A DNA stretch of 64,000 nt. It comes from Hoplostethus atlanticus. Taxonomy: Eukaryota; Chordata; Actinopteri; Trachichthyiformes; Trachichthyidae. The notes beneath the pieces were generated by a model. It saw only the letters and a program-made list of their open reading frames with translations, had not been told where the DNA came from and did no database searches. The stretch is taken from NCBI GenBank assembly GCA_034670405.1, contig JAXDDX010000010.1, positions 6,123,001 to 6,187,000 on the forward strand. The letters are read 5' to 3'. The position numbers and the translations under genes are program-made. How positions within the stretch are numbered: position 1 is the first letter of the stretch; the number at the start of each line of letters is the position of its first letter. Positions 1 through 12,913 of this stretch are shown here, piece after piece.

Positions 1-373
1 GATTTATGGGCGGGACTTTGAGGAGGGGTTAAACGGAGACTGGTGAAGACAGAGAATATGTGGTCTAAATTTAGCCAATGGCTCTGCTGGGGTGGAGCTA
101 ATCCTCTTTGCACTCGAATTATCTGGCCTTCGGATTAGGGAGCTTTGCCTCTATGCAAGACATCTACTCTCTATAATGATGTCCCATAGCAGGCCCTACC
201 ATGTCCCCTGGTGGGGGGGGGGGTGGCAGGCTGGCTGCTGTATTGTGTGGGAGGGTTCATTCCAGGAAGATGGACAGAGGTGATTTCATGTTAGTTAGTT
301 GGATTTAAGGCCAACAGCACATCTTAGATTAACTGCTCAGGCATTTAGCTGACCTCTTACGCAGAGCGAGCAG

Positions 374-512
374 GTCGGTCCCGTAGCGTAGAGGGCAGAG
401 GACGGCTCTTAGTTAGGGGTTTGAGTCCCACTGGGGCCACCCATGCTGAAAAATACATGCAGTCAGTGCTTTGGATAACAGCGTCCACTAAATAGCAGAT
501 GGTGCATTATAT
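374..512 (+). repeat. tRNA-headed SINE with L2-like tail
   Basis: An A-box-like block (TAGCGTAGAGGGC near 384) and a B-box-like block (GGGTTTGAGTCCC near 417) give a tRNA-like head. The 3' end reads TTTGGATAACAGCGTCCACT, close to the conserved tail of fish L2 LINEs, which fits a SINE mobilised by L2 machinery. Confidence 0.6.
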
Positions 513-1189
513 AGGTAGGGGCTTCAGTGTCTGGATCAAGGACATTTTGGAGTTATCTGTGACCCTCATTTGTCTATTTTGTCCTTTATACTTTGTTTTA
601 TATGTTATTCGTTCAGTTGGGCCATGTGTGATATATCAACCCGGCTAACTGCTGCGTCTCCAGTTCTGTCATTTTTTACAAGAGCAGCCCTTTCTACTCT
701 CACGGTCCTTACATTTCTCTGTATGTGAACCACAGGACTGATATGTGGTGCTGGAGAGCTGCGATTAGTCCACCTCCAGCCCCTGTTGCCACTCAGACGC
801 CTCCATAATCACCTTCATCCACAACCAAAAAATACAGCACTGGCCCTTCAGCCCTGCCTCAGGGAAGAGGCATATTTTACATTTTAGCCATGTTCTCTTA
901 ACCACAGAGACTTACAGTGAGTGAGTGGGAAGAGATGTCTTGCTCAAGGACATATGGGACAGTCTCTTGTAAGGTGAAGTCACCACTCTCCAAACTTCCC
1001 ATCACAGGCTTCTAATGGGACAAAATCAATCAGAAGACATCAGTTGTCACTCCTGCTTGAGTTATATTGAGGTTTTGGGTTCAGAGCCATGTGTATGCAG
1101 GTTTTCATCTCAACTAACACTACAGCATCTCCTTTCACTGAATGACACCTTCAACCAGAGAGGACGAACTCATCAGTGAAATCATCTGC

Positions 1190-1405
1190 GTACTGTTGGA
1201 GCTCCATGGACCGTGGTTGAGAACCACTGCATTAGAGGGACCGTCTTCAAGTTGAAAGGCCCAGGTTCAAGCTCCCGTGACAGGAAGCACCCACCCTGCT
1301 GAAGTGTCCTTGTGCAAAACACACAAATCCCTACCAGCTCCAGGGGTGCTGCTCTGTAGCTGACCCTGACCTCTGACCTCCCTGTGGAGGGTCCTTTTTC
1401 AGGGA
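1190..1405 (+). repeat. SINE copy (AAGTGTCCTTG / TGACCTCTGACCTCC family)
   Basis: Carries the family signature found many times in the window: CTGCTGAAGTGTCCTTGTGC, then AATCCCTACCAGCTCCAGGG, then CCCTGACCTCTGACCTCC. The 5' part contains a B-box-like CCAGGTTCAAGCTCC. Confidence 0.65.
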
Positions 1406-2614
1406 TCAAAAGAGTATCACAAAAATGTGTGTCTCCCCTGTTATTCTGCTGTCAGTGGAGCCTGTTGCTTTTTAAGCCTGATGGACCGTACCATTAGATC
1501 CTGCGGGGGGAGGACAGTCCCAGGGAGTTTCCTGTGCGGATGAGCCCGGGGGGGGTGGGATCGTGAGGTTGAATCCTAATCCCTCAGCCTCAGCTGCACC
1601 ACGGCCTCGGGATAAACTGACATGTAGGCTTTGGACATTTGAAAACGCTACTTGGATTTTAGCTTTTTTATTTGTTGCCAAGTTTGGATTTTTCTTGTCC
1701 AGGAGTTTTTTCATGTTAAGGGAATGCCAAGTCTGGTGAGTCAACTTTTATTTGACATTTATGCTGCGTTGTGGTGTTTTTAGTTTGTTCTATTGTCAGA
1801 CAAATGAAATCGTCAACGCAATGTTTTCGTGATACCATATTAGAGACCGCAAGAAAGGGACTCAAGAATCAAATTATAGAACAAACAAAAGATTCCAGTA
1901 CTTTCCGGAGATATACCGTAATCACATTTTTCATGTTGCATCAGGAGTAACACCATCAAAAAGTAGTCGATATGAAGAGCTCTATTTCAAAGCACTATGT
2001 AAGAATATGAAATGTATAAAAAAAATAATGAACTGAACTTTATCATTCAATATCTCTAATATCTAGAGGATTCAGTCTGCAGAAGCTTTTAGTCTACCAA
2101 TGACCTGAGTTTACTAAGCACCGTCATTTGTTTGAATTTATTGCTAATCATTTTTAAGAGTACATGTCACATTTCCAAATGGTCGATATCTCACTTTATT
2201 ATGAAGCTCTTCAACTTGTGATTGAGGCTGATGTGTAAAGATGTATAGGAAGGGGGGGGGCACACTCCCAATAAGGAATACCAACTTGGGTCTGGAAGAG
2301 ATCCAAGAGAGGAGGAGAGGAAGAGGAATCTACATCAATAAAAGTAATGCCATGAAAATATCAGTAATAAGTAATAAGACCCATAATGACAACTGACCTG
2401 AGAGTCCTATAACCAATCAATGAATCTGACTGGTTAGCAGACAGGTCATACACTGAAATTATGAGGGATTTCCTCCTTTGACCTCTCCATGTCAACAAGG
2501 AGCTGAGATTAAAGTGAACTCACTGCTTTCTGCTGACAGTTGACTTTGCTCTGGTAGGACGCCTTTATACAAAGGGCCCAACAGGACAAGTGTGTGCAAT
2601 TGCAGTGTGGCCCC

Positions 2615-2695
2615 GGTGGGAAACAAACCCCCTAATCGAGTCAGTGTTTTGTTGTGCCTTGCTGTACCTATTGAGCCGCAAAGGGACTGGAGCCC
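2615..2695 (-). repeat. tRNA-like SINE fragment (GCTCAATGGG family)
   Basis: Read on the minus strand this gives a degenerate tRNA-like head related to the copies at 25352-25455 and 36970-37070, with an A-box-like segment followed by CAAGGCACAAC. It is too degenerate to be a functional tRNA gene. Confidence 0.45.
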
Positions 2696-3329
2696 TCCGC
2701 TTGCCTGTAAAAACATCTACTGTAGAAATCAGATCATAAGTACAAAGCTCTTATTGTGATGACATTGTACATAACTGCAATTTTGGTCTTTTTCTTACTT
2801 ACTTGTCCCTTGGCCCCTTGAAATCTGTTCTGTACAAATACAGTGACATGTCCCCGTGGAAATGTGAAGAAACAATGCAGTTGTCAGATTGAGATCAGGC
2901 ACCGGTATGTGTTGTAGTTCTACTGAGGGATTCTTTCTAAAACCGACTCTCAGGGTCACACTCCAGGTTCAGCTTATTTGTACAAATGAAAACAGCCTTG
3001 AAAACAGAGACAAAGGAAAAAAGAATTACAAAGAAATACTGTGCAGGTGAGATGAAGCAAGCCCAAGGGGCTGATAAAGACATCTCACCCCCAAAAAATA
3101 CACAGAGAGAAAAAGAAAAATGATCAAGATGACAAAAATGCAAAAACAGCAGAAGGCATAAATAACAACCTGAGGGAAATAAAATGAATTAGAAGAACCG
3201 TGAACGTGCAGATAATGAGAAAAATGTCCTGGGCCGGAGCGAGTGTGGTGGTGAGGGGAGTGTGTGTTCAGACAGGGAGAGGATGAGTTGTGTTAGTGGT
3301 GTAGTTGATCACAGCAGCACACAAAGCTA

Positions 3330-3560
3330 CTTTCCATTTATCTTCACCACTGGGTTGGGACCTGGAGGTTGCAGGTACGAACCACCGGCTAGGAAAATGA
3401 ATGGGTAAACGTTCTCTCCTCCTGCTGAAGTGCCGTTGACCACTTAACCCCCAACTGCTCCAGTGCTCCAGAGCTGCTGTGTGGCTAACAGTACAAGACT
3501 GAACTGGGCTTCTCCTAGATGTGCATGGGTGTCGCAGAAAAAGTCTTCTGCTGTTGGCCA
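3330..3560 (+). repeat. Diverged SINE copy
   Basis: Contains GGAGGTTGCAGGTACGAACC (B-box-like) and CTCCTGCTGAAGTGCCGTTG, both recognisable variants of the SINE family at 1190-1405. More diverged than the other copies. Confidence 0.4.
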
Positions 3561-4572
3561 CTGAGCAGCCCTAGTGGGACAGTGAGTGAGTTATCACAGC
3601 ATTAATATGTAACTCCACACACTTTCCATTGTGTGGCTTTGTTGTCCTCAACAGGATCAGGCCAGCGATGGGGCTACCTAATGCTCAGGCAAAACAATAA
3701 ACGATCTGAACAGTTAAAGGTCACTTCTTAAATTGGAATTGCTTTTTGACAATTGCAGGGTGACCTATCTGCTTCCTGTTAAAACTCGGGCTCACATTGA
3801 TTTTCACGATTCAGTGGAGCCCTTTGACTTTTAAACACTGAGCCACACTCTGAGGAAGCCAGATCATGACCTATTCAAACTCTGAACGGGCAGGAACGCT
3901 GATGTGACATCTGAATTATTGGGGGAAGGTTCACTATTTGTATGCAATGAGGCTCTCTGACTTTATCCCAAATCAACGGCAACAGGTTTGATACTGAAGT
4001 ACAAACGGACGTAAAGCAGACACATCCATGAACACAAACACAGATAGAGACACACAGACGCAGAGGGAGAGAGAGTACAGACAGCCTATCAGTTATGTAA
4101 TGGGTTATGTATGTGCCAGCTGGGCGAGCGAGGGCGATGCAGCTGGATGATGAAGGGCAACGCCGCCTCTCTCACCGACACCAAGCATCCACGCTCTCCG
4201 TCTCCCCTGAAGCCGTCATGCATTATTCACATGGCTAAAGGAAACAAAGAGCTGAAAAATAGCATGAGACGTTGTGAGGATCACCATCACACTGCAGTGC
4301 AGCGGTTCCTCATCACTCCTGATGCAGGAACCCAGTCAGACATACGTGTCTGCACCGTGGTGGCGATTCATCTTTCAACATTATGTTTGGTTGTGTTCCT
4401 ATTCAGCCAGTAAATGGATTTGAGGCTCCATAATCCACCGCCGCTACCAGCCACCTCTCTGAGTTTCATGGGGAAACAATAATCTGAGGCACCGAGGACA
4501 GAATGAAATATCTGCAGTCTTAATCTGGATTAAATTAAAGTGCTCATCGTCATGACTACAGACCAGGCCATG

Positions 4573-4918
4573 AAATCAGACCAAAGCAGACCCAACCAGA
4601 CCAAACTAAACCAGACCAGACCGGACCAGACCCAACCCAACCCAACCCAACCCAACCCGACCAGACTAGACTAGACTAGACCAGAGTAGACTAGACTAGA
4701 CCAGGCTAGGCCAAACCAAACCAAACCACACCAAACCAAACCAAACCAACCCAACCCAACCCAACCCAACCCAACCCAACCAGACCAGACCAACCAAACC
4801 AGACCAGACCATACCAGACTACACTACACTAGACTACATTACACTAGACTAGACTAGACTAGACTAGACTGGACCAGACCAGACCCAACCACACCAAACC
4901 AGACCAGACCAGACCAGA
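4573..4918. repeat. Degenerate pentanucleotide satellite
   Basis: About 345 bp built from alternating blocks of CCAGA, CCAAA, CCCAA and CTAGA pentamers, with long pure sub-blocks such as (CCCAA)n. The strand composition is strongly asymmetric: the plus strand is almost devoid of G in the CCCAA blocks. This is not the vertebrate telomere motif. Confidence 0.9.
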
Positions 4919-5654
4919 ACCCTTCAGGGGTTACATTCAAAAATACTGTACACTAAATCCATTTTGGCACAAAAACACTGGCTGATCTTTATTGCTCAAT
5001 ATTTCAATTACATCCTCTAAAATGTTTCTCCTTTTTAAGTAAAACTCTCAAAGGTGCCCCACGGAGAATTTGTAAACATAAATTGTCAAATGAATTGTGA
5101 TACCTTGGTATAATTACTCCGTCGTGTTTTCTCCAAATTAATACTACATTTCCCATAAACCCTGTTGCTTCCTCCCCCTCCTTGGTGTCACTCCATGTGC
5201 ATTTGTTTTCTCTTTTGCTTTACTGAAGTTGGAAGTGATTTTTCCATTGGCCTTTCACTCGTTCCACCATTTGCCAGAAACTCTAGCCAGAAAGCTTTAG
5301 TTGTGATTCTACTGGAAGAACAGCGCCCCTTGCCGTAAAGCAACATAACAGATTCCCTGCCAAATCCGCCCCAGTGGCACACACAGTAGACCATTAATGG
5401 CTGCCAATCTCCTTGGCGATGGTCTCATTTGTTTACAATAATTATATCAAATGTGGTAATAATTTATTGATGTTAAAATACTGCACATCATTAATCTTTC
5501 ACAATATGTTTCAACGTCATGCCAGAACAGGCAGTTTCAAGTGGTGGAATGAGGCGTTGGCCCAGCCGTGTGTCAGGTTGTGAGATGGGATACAGGTGGT
5601 CAGCGGTGATGGTCCTGTAGGCGACAGTAATCTCTGCCTGGGAGGATTAAAGCA

Positions 5655-5812
5655 TTCAGCATGGCACCGGTCTAGAGGTTAGAGAAGCAGGCTTGTGACC
5701 GGAAGGTTGCTGGTTTGACGGCCCAGAAGATCTGGCAGGAGAAAAGTGGAAAGAGAAATACTCTCCCATCCCATCAGGGGCACTACTGCCAAGGCGCCCT
5801 TGAGCAAGGTTA
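5655..5812 (+). repeat. tRNA-headed SINE copy
   Basis: CACCGGTCTAGAGGTTAGAG looks like an A-box region and GGTTGCTGGTTTGAC like a B box; it then continues to GCGCCCTTGAGCAAGG, the same body as other copies in the window. Confidence 0.6.
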
Positions 5813-6297
5813 GAATAAAAATAAGAATAAGAATAAAAATAAAAAAGCAGCTCTCTGGATTCACTGCTAGTTCAGTTTGTTGTGTTCTGCTATTCTGCAG
5901 GGACGTTTGACAGAAAACAGGTTGGCAAGCTTCTATTACACTGGTGGGAAAATGTGATTGATTTTTCATTGTTTGGTTGTTATGCTTTGCTGCAGTGCAG
6001 GAAGAAGCAAAGAGTTCATTTCCAAAACACGATAGAACCATTGTGGGGGGGAAAAAACATTACCTGCAGTTCACCGTTCAATATTTCTGAAATACAGAGG
6101 ATCCAGTTAGTAAAAGTGTTTTCATTTTGTCAAATAATGGATTAAGTTGCTTACTTTCCTTGATAACGTGTTTCAATTTGTTTTGAGCTATCAAACATTT
6201 TGTAAGAATAGGTGTCACTGTGTTCAAAGGGAGAATATCTCATATTAGAATGATCATCATCTGCACTACATTCATTTAAATGGCAATTCACAGGAAA

Positions 6298-6440
6298 ATC
6301 TGTTCCATTACTGCGACCTCTGACCCTTGACCTCCTTACCGTTGGTGGCTTGTAATGTTGGTGATGCAGGAATTTAAGTTTAGAGTGACTGTAAGTCTGT
6401 AAGTCACTCTGTATAAGAGAGTCAGCTAAAAGTCACAGGT
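6298..6440 (+). repeat. TGACC-rich SINE-like repeat with L2-like tail
   Basis: Shares CGACCTCTGACCCTTGACCT, GGCTTGTAATGTTGGTGAT and a tail (GTAAGTCACTCTGTATAAGA) with copies near 17600, 22680, 32530, 41440, 51650, 52950 and 58570. The tail resembles fish L2 ends. Confidence 0.6.
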
Positions 6441-7240
6441 ATCCCACAAGACTATGAGCTCAGATTCCCAGTCGCTTCCTGTGAGTCTCTCCATGTAGTA
6501 AGGATCTAAATGTATCATCATTACAGCAGTGTTACGCAATAGATCAAAATGGAGATGTGCTGTATTCCTGTTGGAGCCGGTGAGACCATTAGATTATCTG
6601 GTTGTGTGGAAGGCCAGTCTGCCTACATGGGAGACTGGGAGTTAAACACAAAACACAGTTACAAAGGAGTAAGAGAAAAACCAAGAAGCATAAAATCGAC
6701 ACCAAAAGCAACGAAACCAAGATAAGAAATATAAAAGAAAGGCAAGAAATAAAGTATACAGGAAGGTCAAATACAATTAATAAGATATCCTACACTGCAC
6801 TTAGAGTATATATCCTAAGTATATTGTGTACTCTTAGGCTATTCTTTCTTGACAGGTCACAAACTGTTCCAAAAGGCACTGTTGCATTGCAATGCACTAA
6901 ATGTCCCTGTTGTTATGCTCTATGAGTGCATCCTCTGTCACTGTTACCGCTGAGGCATGATGCTGACAGCTGTCTGAGTTGTGATGTATGACCAGTATTC
7001 ATTGCATTGTAGGTTCAGCATGCAGCTCTGTGAGCACTCCTGAGAACTAGACCCCTCAGAGGACCCAGCCACCGACAAACTGCAGCTTCCTGTTGGCATC
7101 TGGAATACAGGAGACTGCAGCACCACTGACAGCAACACCAGGCGCCTGGCTGAGGAGTATGCCATTATAGTCTAACTTCGTCAGCATACAGCGGCTACGG
7201 TGCAAAGTCAGTCCTGCTCCTCTAACACCCGGCAGGAACC

Positions 7241-10200
7241 ATGGATGACTTCTATCAGAACAACATCAACCAGCAAGGGACCGAGGGCGGAGAGTACACC
7301 TACACCCAGGAGGGAGGCGGTCAGGACAGCTACCCCTACCAGACAGACTACCCCCCGCAGGAGGAGGACGCTGGCAGCGACGACACCGAGGGACACGATG
7401 AGGACGACCAGATGTACGAGGGGGAGTACCAGGGCATCCCCCATCCCGACGAGATCAAGGAGGCGCGACGGGCGGCTCGGATGGAGGCCAGGAGGAAGGC
7501 CCGTCAAGCCGCCCAGCAGGAGGAGGAGGTCGACCTGCCGGAGCAGTATGAGAGCATCATGGAAGAATGCGGCCACGGACGCTTCCAGTGGATGCTATTC
7601 TTCGTGCTGGGCCTGGCGCTGATGGCCGACGGCGTGGACAGCTTCGTGGTGGGCTTCGTCCTGCCTAGCGCCGAGAAGGATATGTGCATTTCCAACGCTG
7701 ACAAGGGAATGCTGGGTAAGTAGAGTTGGAAGGAGGAAATAAGAGTGACTGACATCACAGGAGTTTGCTGCTGAGATGAGTGCATAGTGACAGACTTCAT
7801 AGAGCTGGTCAACGTGTTCCAGACTGAGGAACAAATTCAGTGTGCGGTCATCATTCAGAGAGCTGCTTCTTCTCTTTTCTTCCCAAGAGCACAGAGAGAT
7901 GTGAAAATGCGTCGGCTCCAGATGCCGATATTTACCCTGAATGAAATTTGCTCTGCTGATGATTTAGGGTTTATTAAAGAAGAAAGGCTCAGTATGATTC
8001 AATATTTGAAGTGCTTCATTCCAAAATGACATAGTGACAATTTGAAAAAAAAAAACCATCTTACAAAATCATCAAATAAGCATATTACAGACTACTCTTA
8101 ATGTCAGGGTTGATTTTAAGACTTTTATCTACAAACTAGTTCTGTTTTTGAGGATAGAATTGCCTTTGAAAAATGGAGCAAAGCAAATACTTTCTAAATT
8201 ATATACACAGCCTCTTAGGAGGAAAAGCTTCATTTCCACTAGACAGTATTATCATCCCACCTCTAAGACAAATCACTGAAAAGGCTCAAAACATTCTGGC
8301 AAGAAGCAAGAAACACCAAACACAACAAAACACTTCTTTACAGGGTGTTGGTCCACCAGGAGCCAGCAGAACAGCCTCAATGTTCCTTGGCATTGATCCT
8401 ACAAGTGTTTGAACGCTATTAGAGGAATGCCACACCCTAAGCATGATGGGATATGAATTAATTTTCTTAGGGACCAGACTTGGAAGCACCTGCTTTCAAT
8501 GTACTTTGTTTAGAATATGATATATCAAGTGTTGTCTTTATTTTGGCAGCCTGCTAGCCTCACCAGTTCCCAAGAGTGATACCTTAATAGGCTAAAATCT
8601 CTGGAAACTCTCCATGAGTTTCTATGGAGACCGCTGAACTGCAAATTAAAGTTGGTCTTCATCCACCCGCAGTATCTCCCGTCTTATTTCCCAGGCCCAG
8701 TGTGTAGCTAGGCGACATGGCAGCTTGTGCGCCGCTTATTACGTCTCAACAGGGCGAGAGATTGATGAGGAACCCGGCGGTGATTGTATTCAGTGTGTGT
8801 TCCCAGGCTAATATGGAGTACGTTGTACCAGTCAGAGAGCTTGGCGGCCCGGTGTGCCCGGTGTAAAGCTGTCAGATTCACTTCAGGCCTCTGACAGCCA
8901 GGAGGAAGCAGGACGAAGGCCTGTCGAAATCACAGCATCTGTCTGAGCAGAGCAGGAGAGGAAGCTTGATCAGTGGCTGAGAATATGAACTAGTTCTCCA
9001 GAAGGATCCTATCTGATTCATGGGCTCCGTTCACCAGAGACAACAGTGTTTATTCTTAATCTTAACCAGACAAAAAGTGCCCAACATTTTTGTTAAAAAG
9101 AGGAGGATGGGTGGTCCACTCACCTTTTTGAAGTATTTTTTTTTTCGGTTGTCTAAATAGAGAAAGTACAGCGGTGTTTCTGTAGGTGGCGCTCTTTTCT
9201 TTGTCTGTTCCTCCATGGCGGCTATCGCTGCTCATGCTAACTACCCAGTTCTTCTTCTGTTTATTCCAAACAAACCGGAAACGTAAAACGCATCACTTCC
9301 TGTGCGCCAGAGGATGTTTCCCACAAAACACCCACCTGACACCGGGTGTTCAAGACAGCAAATGGAAAAGCTATCATAAACTGGGTATAGGCTGAATCAC
9401 TACTATCTTACAGCAATGGCCAATACAGAGCAAAACATATGAAAATGTCGCAGATTATTGTTTTAGGGCTTTCATAAAACACTCTACAATGTTAACCCAT
9501 TTTGTAAAGGAAGGAAGGAATAGATCAGTTGTCTTTCCCTCCTCCACGGGGACGTCAGAGGTCAGGGTCAGGTACAGAACAACACTCCTGGAGCTGGGAG
9601 AGATTCAATGTGTTGCTCAAGGACACTTCAGCAAGACAGATGCTTTTTGACACCGGGGTTTGAGTAGGGTAGGGGTTTGGGTTCCCCAGTTGAATGCCCT
9701 CCCTGCCGCCCTACATGTACTATATTCATTTAGAAGGCACTTCCTTTATTCATTTAAAAAACACTCCTCATGAATTGCATGACTGTCCTGTATTTTAAAG
9801 AGAGGTTGGTGAACATTACGTACATTTCCTTAAACAACAACAGAACCGAGACAGTAATTGACACTTTATCCTTGAATCTTTGTCTCCCAGCGTCCCGACT
9901 GAGTGGCGGTTCTCCTGTCAAATGAGATAGGGTTGAGGTATAGGGTTATAGGGTTGGGGAGGTGCAGCTTGGCGTGTGGAGCGCCGGAGTGTTTGGACAG
10001 TCTAGTAATCCACAGGGGAGTCGCACACTATGGCTCCATGTGCCGTTAAGCTGCTTAGCTCCTCTGTAATTAGGGCTGTGTGTAGTAAAAACACAGAGAG
10101 GTATGGACCAGGAGGCCAAGCATACTGCCGGCTATCCAACTACCACAAGGTTGCCGGCTTGAGTCCTGGCACTGACAGGAGGGCGGCATTCAGTCTGTGA

Positions 10201-10958
10201 GCTGGTGAATGGTCAATAGTGTTGACATCTACATCATAGTGAGTAGTAAGACAAGTAGTAAGACTGCAAGCCCCTCTGTCTGCAGGTATCCACCCTGCTG
10301 AAGTGTCCTTGAGCAAGACAGGTGCGCTGCTCTGTAGGAGACCATGACCTCTGACCTCCCTGTGGAGGGGGGTGGCAAGTGAAATGAAAATTCCTCCTCC
10401 AGAGATCATTAGAGGAGCACATTATAACTGTTATTTCATTGGCACAGTGATAAAGCATAGACATTAAATGATGAGAAAACACAGAAAGAAGAGATGCAAG
10501 GACTAATTTGTGCATCTCATTTGCAAAACAAACAAACAACACAGCTAAAATATCCAAATTACAGCAAAGACAACTGGAATAGATGACAGACTCTACATGC
10601 CTGACAGAAAGAACATGGTGGTAGAAAAACAAGAAGATCCACAAAATAACAAGGGAACTGAAAGTAAAAACAAAAAAAAGGATACTATAATGAATACCAA
10701 GAAGTGTTGTCTGAGGATTCCTTAACTCCAGTCATACATAACTGAATGGTACCAGAACGTGTGATGGTTTCTCATCTGTCTTCATCCATAGGAGGGTGAA
10801 GTGAGCCCCCTTGTGGAGATCAGGACTGTCAGCCCTATTTAACACAGGAGCTACAACAATTTCCTCTGCTGGTGCTGAATTTTGGATATCAATTATAACG
10901 CTGCAAAGATGTTCCCATAAACACACTGATCCATGGAGGCAACAGCAGGACAATCAGC

Positions 10959-11043
<85 letters not shown>

Positions 11044-12051
11044 ACGCGCATACCTCTATATGCCTGTATATGTGTGTGTCTGCAGGTCTGCTGGTGTACG
11101 TGGCCATGATGGCGGGAGCGTTGGTGTGGGGGGGTCTGAGTGATAAGATGGGGAGGAGGAGGTGTCTGATCTACGTCCTGACCATTGACCTGGTCTTCTC
11201 CTTCCTGTCCTGCTTTGCCCAGGGCTACGGCTTCTTCCTCTTCTTCAGGTTCTGCTCCGGCTTCGGGTGAGACTCACATATTTATTTATATTCACATTGC
11301 ATTTATATGGAAGTCCCTATGGTGGTATGGTATGGTGTCCACTGTGTACCAGCATCTCACATACGATAATCCAGCATCAAATATAGATATTTAGATAAAT
11401 TACTCGGTGGTCATTTTTGAGGGGCTAGCTAGCTAGGCACTTAGCTGTTTTGTGATCTACACTTGATTGCTCTGTTTGTCCACCCAATGCTGTTTGATTG
11501 ACACATTACATTGAAAAAATACTAAATAGGAGAACTGTAAAATAGATAAACAAATGTGCCAAAATGTAATAAAATAGCCTTACCCATCAAATAAATTGAC
11601 AAAGATTTCAATGCAAAGGATGTAAGTAAAATGTAATAAATTAAATCAATTAATAAATGGGTTACAGCTGTGATTTGTGACCAAAATAATGAATAAAAAT
11701 AAAGGATGAAAAAATATTAATATTAAGATTTGAGATGAGATGAGATGAGTGACACCAACTCTCAAAAAATGACAAAATTAAAACAATGATGGTTGTCTTT
11801 AAATAGTAGGTAATTTTAGGGATAATACAAGAGCCAAGGAGAAACTATTTTTATTCTTTTTGTGAAGACTGAACTGTCTTGTGGTTTCTCCTCCAGAATC
11901 GGCGGCTCCATCCCAATAGTGTACACCTACTTCACAGAGTTCCTGCAGATGGATAAGCGTGGTGAACATCTGAGCTGGCTCTGCATGTTCTGGATGCTGG
12001 GAGGCCTGTACGCCTCCTTCACCGCCTGGGGAATCATCCCTCACTACGGTA

Positions 12052-12111
<60 letters not shown>

Positions 12112-12879
12112 GGGATGCACACAGAGCAAAGGCACAAATCACACATATTATATTTATATACATATACATACATTTACGCACACACACAGTGGCAACCCGG
12201 GGGAATTTAGAGGCAAGATTCTCACCAAAATAAGAGACTCTGGGAACAGTTAACAGGGCAAAAAGAAAAATGTCTTTAATAAGGCTTAAGGGAAAAGGCC
12301 TTATTAAAGAAGAGATAACTAAAGTTATCTCTTCCTATTTGTGTCTTTGGGCCCAGGGGCTCTCTGGTACCTGCCTATAGAGTAGAGTAGAGAGAGAGAG
12401 CAGTGAGGCTTTGTGTTTCTGGTTGTAGGGACCCAGCCTGTCCCCAACAGCATCAACGGTGGGCTTGGTTATCCCTGGGTGAGAGAAATGGACCAGGTGA
12501 GCCACCATACATCAGTATGCAGTGTTCCATTAATGTCCCACAGCTTTGCAAAGTGCTTCCAAAGTTGAGATAATTTAGTTATGGTAAATTGGACTTGACG
12601 CAACGGTTTGCTACCAGCTTCCGGTGTACAGTGGAGAGGTGTTGCCTGGTTGCTCCTGTTCAGACTGATTCAAACACCTCCCTGATTACATGGTGGGATG
12701 CAGGTGTATTCAAGTCCATGTGCCAATTGGTTGTAGCACTTGGACTGGATGCTATCTATCACCTCACCCAGCCTGAGCCTGTGGAGCCATCCTGTTCTGC
12801 CTTTTCCCCCTGGTTTGCCACATTATGTACATAGACACACACACATCAAGGCACACATACATTCATGTGTGCGCACTCA

Positions 12880-12913
<34 letters not shown>

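Larger units (their letters stand above)
1..7240. other. Intergenic spacer upstream of sv2b
   Basis: I see no supportable coding exon here; open frames are short and lack family resemblance. The stretch holds tRNA-headed SINE copies, a TGACC-rich SINE-like repeat near 6300, a degenerate pentanucleotide satellite at 4573-4918, and AT-rich unique-looking DNA. Any 5' untranslated exon or distal promoter of sv2b would lie here or in the last few hundred bases before 7241, but I could not place it. Confidence 0.6.

Noticed and set aside
1182-1409. Short minus-strand open frames over SINE copies (also near 10140 and 15918)
   Set aside because: Their similarity to one another reflects the shared SINE sequence, not a protein family.
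4573-4918. Interstitial telomeric repeat
   Set aside because: Units are CCCAA, CCAGA and CCAAA pentamers rather than CCCTAA hexamers.
7208-7576. 122-residue open frame antisense to sv2b exon 1
   Set aside because: It is a shadow of a GC-rich, acidic-codon exon whose sense frame clearly encodes SV2.
10811-11270. Open frames of Cys-Val and Thr-His repeats around 10962-11042
   Set aside because: They are translations of the TG microsatellite; only the part from 11086 onward is real sv2b exon 2.
12425-12500. Possible extra sv2b exon (TTGTAGGGACCC ... GGGTGAGAG)
   Set aside because: Splice-like ends exist, but exons 3 and 4 join in phase exactly at the conserved IIPHYG-WGF sequence, leaving no room for it.
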